NCBI GenBank assembly: GCA_023101885.1
Contig: JALPQD010000016.1
Location: 5,850,396 to 5,914,395 of the forward strand
DNA: 64,000 nt
Source of the DNA: Typhlomys cinereus
Lineage: Eukaryota > Chordata > Mammalia > Rodentia > Platacanthomyidae
Direction of reading: 5' to 3'
Within the stretch, counting starts at the first letter, position 1, and the number at the start of each line of letters is the position of its first letter. The position numbers and the translations under genes were made by a program. Shown in pieces: positions 11,135 to 22,269 of this stretch. The notes under the pieces are model-generated. The model saw only the letters and a list, made by a program, of their open reading frames with translations. It searched no databases and was not told the origin of the DNA.

Positions 11135-11235
11135 TTCTTCCTTGTGATGGACCTGTTTAGGTCTTTGGCCTATTTTTGTGTTTTTTTTTTTTTTACTTGT
11201 CTGTTTTTAATTGGTAAGAGTTTTTTAAAAATTGT
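10600..11235 (-). mobile_element. Ancient L1 (L1M-like), antisense
   Basis: The landmarks of an antisense L1 3' region and ORF2 end appear in order: 'gtggaatcatatatattc', 'tctattgatggacaccc', 'aataatgttgctcagaac', 'aaggaatgctgagtcata', 'ctggccaacacttgg', 'gttgataggtgtgg' and 'ggtctttggcctatttttg'. A TG microsatellite (11080-11132) interrupts it. No ORF2 frame survives. Confidence 0.75.
11080..11132. repeat. (TG)n microsatellite inside L1
   Basis: About 26 TG units lie within the antisense L1 fragment. It probably expanded from a short TG seed in the L1 sequence, because no SINE body adjoins it. A (TC)n tract follows separately at 11250-11293. Confidence 0.97.
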
Positions 11236-11454
11236 ATTATAAATATTTCTCTTTCTCTCTCTCTCTCTCTCCTCCCTCTCCCTCTCCCTCTCTGACTTGT
11301 TTTTGACTTTCTCAATCCTTTGATTCTTCAATAGACAGAAAATCTATGGTCCCCAAAAGAAAAGGTAACTTAACCAAAGTCTCCCAGCAAGTTAGTAGGC
11401 AAGCTCAGGAAGGTGGGGGAAGGTGGATTGATAAGGCTCAGATCTCCGTTTACA

Positions 11455-11645
11455 GGTTATTGACCCATTTATTCTATTGATGGACACCCAGGTTGTTCTT
11501 AGTCAGAGGCCTACATGAATAATGCTGTTCAGAATGCTACACATATGTTCATAAAAAATGGGTAGATTTCTATTTAGTACATATGCAATTAAAAAGGTAT
11601 GCTGAGTCATAGAGTAGCTCCATTGTTGATAAATCTAGGCAATAA
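11455..11645 (-). repeat. Second copy of the L1 block at 10742-10935
   Basis: The block 'ttattgacccatttattcta' onward repeats the one near 10750 in the same orientation, with only scattered differences over roughly 185 bp. Both copies share 'ggttgttcttagtcagagg', which is not what I expect in ordinary L1. A local duplication with an offset of about 710 bp is therefore likelier than two independent L1 insertions. Confidence 0.75.
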
Positions 11646-11649
11646 GTAG

Positions 11650-12045
11650 TGGAGAATTTGTATTATATTTTTTTCAGAAATCAATGAAGAACCAATACAA
11701 TGCACATAAAATACAGAGTGAAATACAAAGAAACTTGCACTGGGACAAGGACTACACCACTCAAGATAAAAGCAATCGTTACTTCAGTTATCTCTTTTCC
11801 TAACAATTTATTTTAATCCATTGCTCCAGCTTTCTGTTTTTAAATATATGAAGCCTACAGAAAAAAAAGAAAGAACAAAAGTGAGAACACATATATACCT
11901 CTCACTAAGTTAACATTCACTGATTGCTAACTCTTTGTCACTTTTACTTTGCATATAGGGTTATGCTAAAATAGGCAGCCATCATAACACATTTCTCCCT
12001 AATGTGTAAGTGTATTTTTACTAACAACAAGAGCATTTTCCCATA
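11650..12045 (-). mobile_element. Ancient L1-like sequence, left of the LTR insertion
   Basis: 'gaacacatatatacc', 'ttaacattcactgattg' and 'caacaagagcattttccca' resemble the antisense 3' region of old L1 families. The match continues on the far side of the LTR at 12545, so the LTR interrupted it. Confidence 0.45.
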
Positions 12046-12544
12046 TGTCAGAGATTGGATGTGAGTTGTCCCGCACAAGCTCATATATTTGGCTGCTTTG
12101 TTGTCAGTGTTTGAGAAGTTTGCGGCAACTTTAGGAGGTAGAGCCTTGCTGGAGGAAGTTTTTTTTTTTTTTTTTTCTCCATTTTCTTTTTTTCTTTTTT
12201 TTTTTTTTTTTTATTTCAGCTCATACAAACTTATTAGGTACACCAGTTCCCTCCCTCCCTCCTCCTCCCCCCGTACCCCCTGCTGGAGGAAGTTATATCA
12301 CAGGGGGTGCCCTGTTTCCTCTAAGAGTCACCTCTTGCAGTTTCGTAGCTAGCTCTCTCAGCCTCCATGATGGATATAACTTAAACCGCCTCCAGCTTCT
12401 GCCAGCAAGTCATGCTTTTTCCATCATAATGGACTGTATCTCCTCTCTGGAACCCTAAGCCAAATAAATCTCCTTTTCTCCCCTTAAGTTCCTTGAGTCA
12501 CGCACGAGTGTTGTCTCACAGCAACGGAAAGAGTAACTACTACA
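12046..12544 (+). mobile_element. MaLR-type solo LTR (ORR1/MT-like), interrupted by L1
   Basis: It begins TG (12046) and ends CA (12544). The order 'ttaggaggtagagccttgct', 'ggaggaagttat', 'agctctctcagcctcca', 'tgatggatataactt', 'ctaagccaaataaatc' (polyadenylation signal) and 'tctcacagcaacggaaagag' is that of rodent MaLR LTRs. About 120 bp in the middle is an inserted L1 3' end with its own target duplication. The 5-bp flanks of the LTR (ccata / gtata) agree only partly. Confidence 0.85.
12161..12280 (-). mobile_element. Young L1 3' end, severely 5'-truncated, with TSD
   Basis: A long T run (antisense poly-A, interrupted by ctcc and c) is followed by 'cagctcatacaaacttatta' and the C-rich end of the L1 3' UTR, as in the copies at 28856 and 30850. 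The perfect 14-bp duplication 'tgctggaggaagtt' at 12147-12160 and 12281-12294 lies within the MaLR LTR. The L1 therefore came after the LTR. Confidence 0.92.
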
Positions 12545-12990
12545 GTATATACTAATAACATCACCTGACCTAATGATTAATATTGGCTAACATTATAAAA
12601 CATTTAGCCCATATTCAAATGTCTTCCATTTTTCTAACTATGCTTCTACGGTCTTTTAAACAAATCTAGAATCTACTCAAAGATCATATATTGAATTTGG
12701 TTTCCACACCATTTTTTCTTCTTTTAATCTAGAATGGTCATCTTTTCTTTTCATAAACAACATTGATATTACTGAAGAGTCCAAATCCCTGTCCCACAAA
12801 AGTGCCAGTCCTGTGGAGTTTGTTTCTTTTGGTCGCATTTAGTTGAAATGGTTTTGCTAAGAACACCCCTATGCTGCTTCTACTTAAGATTGTCCGTGTT
12901 GTTCAACCACTGGGGGGAGGGCAAATCACTAATTATATATGGTATGGTTTTAGTATCATCAGGATGATGTCAACTAGATATGGTATGAAT
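12545..12990 (-). mobile_element. Ancient L1-like sequence, right of the LTR insertion
   Basis: 'ttcaaatgtcttccatt', 'catatattgaatttgg', 'tttaatctagaatggtcatc' and 'ttactgaagagtcc' follow the order of an old antisense L1 3' region. It continues the fragment left of the LTR. Confidence 0.5.
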
Positions 12991-13860
12991 ACATTTTTTG
13001 TAGTATAAAAATTTCATTTTTATATAAGTTTTAAATATAATTCATTACTGTAAAATTTGTGCAGTTAAAATGTATAATTAAATGACTTTTAGTTTGTTCA
13101 AACTGTGCAGCCATAACCAACCTCCATTTAAGCACATTTTGACTACCTCAGAAAACACACTTTAACCATCAACTCCCAACTCCCCACCATTTCCCAGCTC
13201 CCTCTTCCTACCTCCTCTCTGTCATTACATTCTTACATATGCAAAGCATTTTATGTAAATTTACCAAGCACCATGCAATAATGTTTTCAAGGTTCATCCA
13301 CAGTGTAGCCTGCACCAGTACCTGATTTCATTTTGTTGCAGAATACTACTGTATTATATGGATATACTATACTTAATTTACCCACTCATCAGCTGGTAGA
13401 TATTTCAGTTATTTTTACTTCGAGCTATTGTGGTTAATGCTGCTAAGAACATCTCCATGCATTTTTGTGTAGAAGTCCAGTGGACTTCTACTAACTCAGC
13501 TTAACTTTTTGAGATTGTTTTCTAGAGTGTCTGGACCATATTATATTTCCATGAATACTGCATGATTTGATTTCCCCATATTTTTGCCAACTATAATCAT
13601 CAGTAGTAGTGGTCTTTTAGATTATATAAAATTCTGTATCATTGTAGCATTCATTTTCACTTTGTTGCAAATTAATGATTCTGAGCATTGTTTTCTGTGC
13701 TTATTGGTCATTTGTGAATGTTTTTGCAGAGAAAAATCTATTTGTATCCTTCATTCAAATTTTGATTTTATCATCTCTTTTATTATCAAGTTATAAAAGG
13801 GATAAATAAGACTTTTCAAGATAACAGATTGTCTTTACATCTTTGCTAAAGGTTATAGTG
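12991..13860 (-). mobile_element. Ancient L1 (L1M-like) 3' region and ORF2 end, antisense
   Basis: 'gtgcagttaaaatgtataat', 'gtgcagccataaccaacc', 'aatgttttcaaggttcatcc', 'actcatcagctggtagat', 'ttaatgctgctaagaaca' and 'gtgcttattggtcatttgtg' lie in the order of a classic antisense L1. The frame at 13584-13796 reads antisense to ORF2 and is not a gene. Confidence 0.85.
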
Positions 13861-13899
13861 TGTAATTTCCTTACTTTCCCCCAATCAGGAGATTTTATT

Positions 13900-14330
13900 A
13901 TGAGGTGTTTATTTTTTATGATTTTTTTTATTGGTTGTTGTTTTGATATTTTTTAAGTTTCAGGTTCATGGAAAAATTGAGAGGGATGTAGAGAGATTTC
14001 CCACATGCCTCTGCCTCTCACAGTCTCTTCTGTATCAGCAAACTCCATCAGAGCAGTACTTTCCTCACCCTTGATGAGTTTATTTTTGTCATGTTGTTAT
14101 CACCTAAAGTCCATAGTCCACAGTCAGGTTTGTTCTCAGATTTGCTGAGCCTGTGGCAGAGGGCTGTGAACCCCACCTGTGTCTCTCTCTCGCTTAGGAG
14201 ATATAGGACAAGACAGATTGAGTGGGTTGGGACCGAACATTTATCTTTTTCCCTTTCCCTGAAGAAAGTACCAGGGAACTGGTCTTTAATATTTACTGAG
14301 AGATTCTGCTTGGGTTCCTGGGAATAACAC
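13900..14330 (-). mobile_element. L1-like fragment, antisense
   Basis: 'aggttcatggaaaaattgag', 'cccacatgcctctgcct' and 'atcacctaaagtccatagtc' resemble a further antisense L1M 3' segment. It is out of order relative to the fragment at 12991, so it may be a separate insertion. Confidence 0.45.
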
Positions 14331-14594
14331 TCACAAAAATGTGTTCCTCATCCTCATGACTAGAGAGTCCACTCTCAATCTATACCTACATCCTCCAGCA
14401 CTGGTCAATTACAAGTCAAATTTTTCCCCCCACAATTCCCCGCAGAATAGAAACCCTCAGGTTTCTGTTCATGAGTTTCTCCTGTAGTAAATTGTGGTTG
14501 TCTATATTCACCTGGCTCCCCAGCATCAGAGGCCATGATTTGCCTCAGGACCTGACTTCTCTGAGAAACTACTTTTTTCAACTTGTTCCACTTT

Positions 14595-14880
14595 TTGACT
14601 TTCATTTTCTTGTATATGTATGTGTGGTATATATGCATGTATGCGGGTTCGCATGTATGTGAGAACATATAAGTGTATGTGCATGTTGAGGCCCCAGGAT
14701 GATTTCAGAAATCATCATCTGTCATTTTTTCCATCTTATTCCCTGTATGGGATCTCTCTTGATCAAACTTTGCAAACACTGTTAGTCTTGCTCCTGAGCC
14801 AGCTTACTCAGGAATCCATAGTCTCCTCCTTCTGAAGCTGGAATGTTAGGCAGACTGCTTTACCCATCAAGCATTTACAT
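14595..14880 (-). mobile_element. Old B4/B2-type SINE, antisense
   Basis: A degenerate TG/TATG stretch (14610-14685) is followed by 'gttgaggccccaggatg' and, at the right, 'ctgctttacccatcaagc'. This is the layout of antisense tRNA-headed rodent SINEs. The middle is too diverged to assign a subfamily. Confidence 0.5.
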
Positions 14881-14949
14881 GGGTTCTGAGGATTTGCATT
14901 CTAGTCTCCTTGCTTGTGTGGCACACTTTAATATAGCTAATAATAAGCC

Positions 14950-15090
14950 GGCTCAGTAACTCTCAGCTTTATTTCCTCCACTATGCAGGTTGCTATTATT
15001 ACTTAATGTTTGTTTGTCTAGTCCTTACATGTCTAGACCCAGGACTAGCTGATGGTTTTCTTCTTTTTTCTGCCACAGAAGAAACCTAGA
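14950..15090 (+). repeat. Unnamed dispersed repeat, copy 1
   Basis: 'ctattattacttaatgttt', 'ctagtccttacatgtctaga' and 'cccaggactagctgatgg' recur in the same order at 21330-21475. I do not recognise the family. The two copies show it is a dispersed repeat or an old duplication. Confidence 0.6.
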
Positions 15091-15997
15091 AGTCACCACT
15101 CCATCCTAACAACAAGTAGACTTTGAACAAAGGAAATAAAAACGTCAGCATGGCTGAGAGAGTGGAAAATGATAACATAAAGGAAGAAAGATTGAAAGTT
15201 AAGCTAGATGATGGGTCTTATTTCCACATCTGAATAGATAGAAGTACTCCACCAATGAGAATCTTGATGTCTCTCTTCCTCCACATTCTTTTCGTCTATG
15301 AAAGAAGATGGTAGACAAAAAGAGTGGAAACCCTTCCACACCTTGACTACATGTTATGGTGCATGCCTAGACAGGACAAAATGGGGTTACACAAATGTTA
15401 AAAGGGTGGGTACTATGCAAAGTACTCATGAAAGCTCATGAGACTTGTTACCAAGTACTTTTGGTATATGCCTTTCCCCCGTTGACTAACATACTTCCCA
15501 TTTTCAGGAATGCTTTCCCTTTCTTAATAAACTGTCTCTATTATCTATTACTGGTTGTGTGTCCCTAGTGCAACTCTTTGTTTGGGACACAAGAACCTGG
15601 AAATCTCAGCAGATGTCTCCAGACTCCAATCTACACTTAAAAAAATGTTGATTTGACAAAATCTCTGTTGCCAGTCATTTCTTGCATGGCTTTTAGAATC
15701 TGAGTCAAAATTAGTAAGGCCTCCTCTCTAATCTTATAAAGAAATCCTTCCGTGTTTCCTTTATGTGCTCCTATATTCATATTGACTTCTTCCCAAGTTG
15801 TCATATGGCTATTCCAATATCATTTGTCCTCTACTCTAGGATGTCCTCTCTATCATATTTTGAATTGTCATGATTTCATATGCATGTTTTATTCTGGGTA
15901 TGATCTCCCAATTTATTAATTTTTTATCTCATAAAACTAGTCATTATGTATCTTTGTATTTCCTCACTCTTCCAATTTACTTAATTTTTTAAAGGCA
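15091..15997. other. No gene recognised
   Basis: AT-rich sequence with no supported frame and no boundary I can name. 'cctttcttaataaactgtct' near 15520 includes an AATAAA signal and may belong to an old LTR, but nothing else supports that. Confidence 0.4.
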
Positions 15998-16017
15998 TTT
16001 AGAATAAGCTTATCTGA

Positions 16018-16291
16018 GATGGAGAGATGACTCAAGAGTTAAGACTCTGCCTCACAAGCAGAAGGTCCTTTATTTGGACCCCAGGTCCTATATTAAAACA
16101 CCAGGCAGAAATGGCATTGATCTGCATTTCCAGTCCCTGTGGGTGAAGCCTGGGAAATCCCAGAGAAAAGCAAGAGGGAGATAGAAGCAGTCCAGGATTC
16201 CCAAAGTCACCTTGGTCCTCCATAGGGACATATGTGTCCTCTGATACACACACACACACACATGCACACAAGAATGAATGAGTGAATGAAG
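16018..16291 (+). mobile_element. B2-superfamily SINE with 20-bp TSD
   Basis: The head 'gatggagagatgactcaag' and the body 'acaccaggcagaaatggc', 'gaagcctgggaaatccca' and 'gtcaccttggtcctccat' run into (CA)n at 16247-16262. A 20-bp duplication beginning 'tttagaataagc' flanks it at 15998-16017 and 16292-16311 with one mismatch. This subfamily body matches the copies at 31284 and 31590. The minus-strand frame is an artefact. Confidence 0.92.
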
Positions 16292-16464
16292 TTTAGAATA
16301 AGCTCATCTGATATGGCCATATCATCTTTAAATAGTGATGGCTGCACTTCCTAGTGTCCAAACTGTTCTACTATCCACTTGTTTCTTTTGCCTATTTGAA
16401 TCCAGTGGCTCGTCCAACATAATTTTCATTAATAGTGGACATTGCTATCTTGTTCATCTAATTA

Positions 16465-18100
16465 GAATGTCATGGTTTCCCCAAGAGTGGAGCTCTTGAC
16501 TCTGTGGGAGGTATCACTACACCAGACCTCAACCATACTGCAAAGTCATAATAATAAAAACAGCATGGTACTGGATCCAAAAAAGAGATATAAACCAATG
16601 AATTAGAACTGAAGACTCAAATATAAGTAAATATACCCACAGTCAACTGATTTTTGACATAGGTGCCAAAAAAAAGCTCTCCTCCTCATGGAGGAGGCGG
16701 AAACTAGACCCTATTTTGTCTCCTTGATCAAAAAACAACTCCAAATTGATCAAAGACTGCATTTTTAGGCCAGAGACTATAAATCTCTGGAGTACCCTGG
16801 AACTGATTGGCCTCAGTCAGCATTTCCTTAATAAGACTCACGAAAGCATTGAAAATAAGTCTAACACTAAACAAGTAAGACTATATGAAATTAAAAAGCT
16901 TTTATTCAGCACAAGAAACTGTTAATTGAGCAAAAAGGAATGGAATTGTATCTTCACTAACCTCACATCTGATTGAAGTCTAATTTCCAGAGTACACAAA
17001 GAACCTGAGAAATTAAATGCCAAGGAAGTAAACAATCCCATTAAAAATGGGATGTAGACTTGAAAAGAAAATTTTCACAAGACAAAATTCAAATGTCTAA
17101 CAAACAACTTAAAAAATAAATGTTCTACCTCAGGGGCTGGAGAAGTGGCTCAGGGGTTAAGCCTCTGCCTTGCAGGTGGAAGGTCCTGAGTTCGGATCTT
17201 AGACCCCATGTATAGATGCAGGGCGGAACCGGGGGCGGCCTGCGTCTCTGATCCTGGTAGGGCGGAGCCTGTGAATCCTGGGGCAGAGTAAACTAGGAGG
17301 AGGTGGAGGCATCCATGGTGGTTCCCAAATTTGTCCGTGGTTCTACACACACACACATACATACACACACATACATACACATGCACACACGCGCATACAC
17401 ACACAATTGAATAAAAAATAAATAATAAAAAATTAAAAATATTCTACCTCATTAGACATTAGGGAACTGCAAATTACAACCACCCTGAGATATCATCTCA
17501 CACCAATCAGAATAGCTAAGATCTAAAACACAAACAATAGTAAATGCTAGTGTGGAAGCAGGGAACCAGGCAACCCTCATACATTGCTGGTGGGAATGTA
17601 AACTCATACAACTCTTTTGAAGATCAATTTGAGATTCCTAAGAAAGTTAAAAGTTAATATATGATATGAGCCAGCTATACCACTCCTGGGAGTATTCGCA
17701 AAGAACACTGCATCTTACAATAGAGTCACAAGAACAACCATGCTCATAGCAGTTCTTTACACAGTAGCAAAAAAATGGAACCAACCTAGATGTCCAGCAC
17801 TTGATGGATGGTTATTGAAAATGTGATACAAATGTACATGGAATACTGTTCAGCTGTCAGGGAAAAAAAGAACTAATGAAATTTGCCAGTAAATGGATGG
17901 AGCCAGAAGAAATTATATGGAGTGAAATATTTCAAATGCAGAAAGACAGATGCTGTATGTGATCTCTTGTAAGTGGATCCTAGATGTAATCAAACAGAAA
18001 TTCTTACAAACCTACAAACACAAAGGAACACAAGTGGGGCTGGGGGTGGGAGAAAGAAGACGATGAAAACAAAACAATATGGGCAAATAGTTAACCAAGA
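16465..18100 (+). mobile_element. L1 ORF2 C-terminal and 3' region, sense, dead
   Basis: Translation around 16545-16610 gives IIIKTAWYWIQKRDINQ followed by a stop, which is recognisable L1 ORF2 sequence. Downstream landmarks are 'cccacagtcaactgattttt', 'caccaatcagaatagctaa', 'attgctggtgggaatgtaaa' and 'aatggatggagccagaag'. Early stops and frameshifts make it non-functional. A young SINE (17133-17441) interrupts it. The 3' boundary near 18100 is an estimate. Confidence 0.88.
17133..17441 (+). mobile_element. Young B2-superfamily SINE inside L1, with TSD
   Basis: It is nearly the same as the copy at 7714, with head 'gggctggagaagtggctcag', a GC-rich body, (CA)n at 17345-17404 and an A-rich tail. 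A 10-bp duplication 'ttctacctca' lies at 17123-17132 and 17442-17451, and L1 sequence resumes directly after it. The SINE is younger than the L1. Confidence 0.94.
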
Positions 18101-18109
18101 CTTTTATGT

Positions 18110-20190
18110 AAGAAAAGTCATAAGGGAGAGGGAAGAATAAGAATAGGACACAGTAAAGAGTGAGGTTAGACTTCAGGTAACAATTAACCATTTGCTTACT
18201 AGCCCCTGATTCTTCCCTCCTCCCAATGACAGGAAACATATGTCCAGTACTGTAAACCAGTCTAAACAACAGCAGATGGGGAGAAAATTGACACTAGACA
18301 GCATCAGATGTCTCAATAGTAACCATAAACACCTGATCATAAACCACCATCTAAACACTTCTCAGTGTATCTTTAGAGCTCTCAACATGCCTTGTCTTAT
18401 AAAGCATCATCACATTTTGCCTTCATCTTCTCATGATGATAATGTAGCTGCTTTCCTGAACCAAAGCATTCCCGTCTGGAGAAATGAAGGAAGTTCATTA
18501 AGCTCAGGAGGTTTGGAAGCCTCAAGTCCTTCTCCCAGGTTGTAGAAGTAATAAAGAATAGCTGGGGAGAGAAGACTCTCTCCCTGCCTGCAAGTTGAAT
18601 AGAGGGCTCCAGGGATGCAAATTTCAAGAGCTGTCGCCCATACTGGGTGGACTTTTCCATGACACCCTACCTTTGAGTCATTCATGCTCCTCTTATAACT
18701 CCTTGATAGAGGTAGAGAGTTAGGAAGTACTCCATCTCAGGTTCTGAAGCCAGCCAGCCACAGGCCTCTCCCCCACTTCTCTGCCCTTCCAGCACATGGC
18801 TGTATGTACCAGCTTGACTCACTGAATCCCAATATTTAGGGGTTTGGCATCGTCATTTAGGGGGTCCCATACATAGATACCACTGTTTAAATCACTAGTA
18901 ATTGGCAACTCATTTGATCTTCATATCTTGTCCTCTCAAGAAGTTGAAAATTCCAAGTTTCTAATCAAGGTTGGATCTTTCTGATGACCAGACTCCATCC
19001 TGACACAAGTGACTCATCAAGAGTTGCCTCATGAAAGCTAAAGATGCTTCTTTCATTCTTATGACTCATGAAATTCAAAGAGTTTTAGAAACTGTATGCT
19101 AGGAAACAGGGAAAAGGACCAATGTTCTTCTAATCCCATAACACAGGTAACTAACAGCATCACATCAAATAAATTGGGTTGAAATCCCACCATCGCTTTG
19201 CCAGACTTTGGACAAGAAAGTGAACATGAGGTTGTGTTTGTCTGCAAGGAACAGAAAAGACAGCTAGCCCTTGTCCCCAGCTAGCACAATGACTCAACAG
19301 TACAATGAGGCTACGCCCCTTCTGTCTGATTCTCTGACATCGAAACCACTGGCTTTCACCCTTGTGTTTGTCGTCTGCAGTTGAAAAATGACACAGCTTT
19401 AAGCATCACGCAGAAAGGAAGGCAGCTGTCTCCTCGGATGCGGTTCCTTCTGTCAGGAAGAGGGTATCTTACCTAGAACTCTCCTACGCGAGTTCTCACC
19501 ACCCAAACCTAAGTTTTCAGGTCACTTCAATTGTGAGGAAGGGCAGTCTGCAAGGCTGGAAACATGGGAAGAGTGGATGAAGCGTGGTCCAAGAATGGGC
19601 CCTTCATCTCCTGGACCCTCCCGAGGACAAGGGATGTGTCATGCACAAGGTATTGACACATAATTGCTCTGGCAATTGCACGGGTATTGTTAGTCAGACA
19701 ATTGCAAATATTTTTGAAGCTGTAAAATGCAATCTTTCTAAGCTGCCAGCATGAAAATTGCAATTTCTCAAATGAGGTTACAGAGCTTCATGTTCTCATT
19801 GTGCAGACACTTGAGGTAGCTGTAATCTGACATGGAATAGTGTATGACTGTGTGTGCACAGAACTGGGTTATTGATTTATTCTTCACTGTTTCATATAGA
19901 TGTATTTACGTTTGTATATGTGTACGAAGAATAAATGAGCACATACCGATAAGGATAGCTGTGCATCCTTCATGTTAAATTAGATAACGCAGACACTTTT
20001 CCCAGACGGAAACCCGAATCATCCTTCACGCTCCCTTTCCTGTCTCCAAGTAAGTCAATAAGTCCTGTAGACTTTGCACTGCAATGTGTCTTCCACTTGT
20101 TTTCTTTTCCAGTGAAGGAGCATAACCTTTGCCACCTCTTGTTCAGACACCTGCAATAAACTCCTTAACTATTCTCTTGCCTCCACTCAT
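18110..20190. other. No gene recognised
   Basis: About 2 kb with no repeat or exon I can name. Frames at 18240-18545 (plus) and 18397-18685 (minus) overlap on opposite strands and have no motif. The part at 19250-19520 is slightly richer in CpG and contains an AP-1-like 'tgactcaac' (19290); it has no island-like density. Confidence 0.45.
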
Positions 20191-20194
20191 CTTC

Positions 20195-20560
20195 CCCCTA
20201 CCAACATGATCTGACTGTTCTCACCTCCTTGTCAGTTACTGTCCTAAAGCAACGCTCCGAATAGATTATTTTCTTGCTCAAAAGCTTTAATGGCTTTTCC
20301 TTACCTTAGAGTTGTAAGACTCAAATGTTCCTTACCTGCCCCAAGCTCCTGTTTGCCTTCTATTTTCCTTACACATTCACAACCAGGCTCACTGTTCTCC
20401 AAAGGCTGGGAACATAGCTCAATGGTAGACTCATCTCTAGCATCAGAAAAAAAAGTTCTCCAAAAACGCCTTCTCTCTACTTTTCCTACATTTATCTTAA
20501 CTCACAAAGACCATCTCTGATCTTCTAGACCCTCCCTGCAAGATGTAATTTCCACTTTCA
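20195..20560 (+). repeat. L2-like LINE remnant split by an ID element
   Basis: 'accaacatgatctgactgt', 'caaaagctttaatggctttt', 'ccttctattttccttacac' and 'cttctagaccctccctgcaa' follow an L2 3'-region pattern on both sides of the ID insertion. Confidence 0.5.
20404..20454 (+). mobile_element. ID SINE, short copy with TSD
   Basis: 'ggctgggaacatagctcaat' and 'ggtagactcatctctag' are an internally shortened ID (tRNA-Ala/BC1-type) head ending in A8. A perfect 10-bp duplication 'gttctccaaa' lies at 20394-20403 and 20455-20464. Confidence 0.88.
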
Positions 20561-21049
20561 CCATTACTGAAACTCTGTCTTATGTGAGACTACGGGAGCC
20601 CAGAAATGTTTGGACTCTAATTTGTGCAAAAGTATCTGATTAAATCAATAAAACAGCCAATACTTCTCTCTAATGTTTTCCCAGTTCCAGGACATTTAAA
20701 TGTGCTGACCAACAAATTATAATCGAAATGCTCCTCCAGATGTGCTGGAGCAGGCTCAGCCTCTGGACAGACACGGAAGGACCCTAGTTGGAGCGCAGCT
20801 TGGTTCTCCTTCCTGTCTGGGTGATGTCAGTAGAGCACAACAGAGAGGGGATGTGCTCTGTGCAGTTAGTTCCAAGGGAAAGGGATCCATTCTAGCTGCC
20901 CCCGAACTCTGCACTGACATGTGTCAATTCCTTGTCCAGCTAACCCTCATAATAGCATTCTCCTTACTTTTCTTTTCTTTTTAGCAGAAATGACCATGAC
21001 CGAGGATGAGTAAGTGCTGAAGGTCACAATGCTGGAATTGCGAAACAGA

Positions 21050-21130
21050 TTTGACCTGAGATGCCAATCACAGCGCTTTTTTGAGATCATACAGCAGGTA
21101 AGCAACTAAACTTGAACCAGCTGACTGTGA
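21050..21130 (+). repeat. MIR-like remnant
   Basis: 'gatcatacagcaggtaagca' followed by 'aaacttgaaccagctgac' resembles the MIR phrase in which a cacacagctagtaag-type block precedes a gattcgaacc-type block. Confidence 0.45.
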
Positions 21131-21329
21131 CGAAGACACTAGAGAATACGTTTGTACAGGGGTCACATCACCTCTAAAATCCTTCTCAGTGGAGTGGTTC
21201 TAAGAGCCCGCATTGGATAAGGACCATTACAAAAGGTTCTCTCCTCATTCCTGTTGATGGAGCACTTCTGTCCATTCAGATCTGGAAATAAGAGCGATTA
21301 TCTGGCTTAACTTTCATCTTTCTTCCTTT

Positions 21330-21475
21330 AAGCTATAACCCCCTCACCCCCCAGCCATGCTGCCTTTTTCATTTCCTTTATTGTGCAGGCTGCTATTATT
21401 ATTTCGTGTTTACATGTCTAGTCCTTAAAGCTGACCCCAGAACTGGGTGATGATCATCTGCTCTTTTTCATTTTA
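21330..21475 (+). repeat. Unnamed dispersed repeat, copy 2
   Basis: This is the partner of 14950-15090: 'gcaggctgctattattattt', 'tacatgtctagtcctta', 'accccagaactgggtgatg' and 'ctctttttc'. The two copies differ by substitutions and small indels, with a transposed 'acatgtcta'. Confidence 0.6.
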
Positions 21476-21889
21476 GTAGCGTGTGTAAAGCATAACTTAA
21501 TGAGTTAGAGATCAGTTACAGCTTGACTCATCTAGACTAGACTCATCTACTCCTGACTGCAGTTCAGAAATTAGGACTGATTCCCACAATTCTCATTCTC
21601 TGAGACCAATATTAAAGACATATCTTCCTAAGAACAATTACAGATACACAGAAGACTAATCCAATTCCATAAGACATTTTTGGCCTCTGCTATAATCATA
21701 TATACCCTATATTAGTCCATAGGTCAAAGTAAATTAGGTAGTCAATTTCAAAGTCAAGGAATAGGATCATCACAAGGCTATGACAAAGATATGTACCTTC
21801 AAGGTAGGTGCTCTTGAGCTCAAAATTTCAACCCACCAAACCATTTAATTAAACAAATATTTATTTTTTAAACTTTCAAGAAATATTTC

Positions 21890-22045
21890 ATTTGTTTATT
21901 TGAGAGCGTGTACACATGCATGCCATGGTGTACTGGTGAAGTCCAGAGGACAACTTTCCTTCTACCACACGAGCTTCCAGAGATCAAACTCAAGCTTTTG
22001 GGTTTGCCAGCATACCCTTTATCCACTGAGTTATCTCTGTGGCTC
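21890..22045 (-). mobile_element. B3/B2-type SINE, antisense
   Basis: 'gtgtacacatgcatgccatgg', 'gaagtccagaggacaactt', 'cagagatcaaactcaagctt' and 'ccactgagttatctctgtgg' give the order of an antisense B3-type element, ending in the complement of the tRNA-like head. Confidence 0.8.
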
Positions 22046-22269
22046 GGGTATTTATTACTCATTGGGCAATGTTTTCATCAGTAACAACATGAAATTAGAG
22101 ACAACCATACACTAGACATAGAGCCAGGCATTTGGGTTACCAAGATATTTCGTTCATGCTCCAGACTTCCATACTCAGGTGAAAGAGAAAAGAAGGAAGG
22201 TTTCAATTCACTGAATAGTTATCATGTTCTAGGACCTGTGCCAAGCTCAGCCCAATAGCACACAGAGCA

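Noticed and set aside
16545..16610. L1 ORF2 as a possibly active protein
   Set aside because: The recognised segment ends at an in-frame stop and the region has frameshifts and a SINE insertion.
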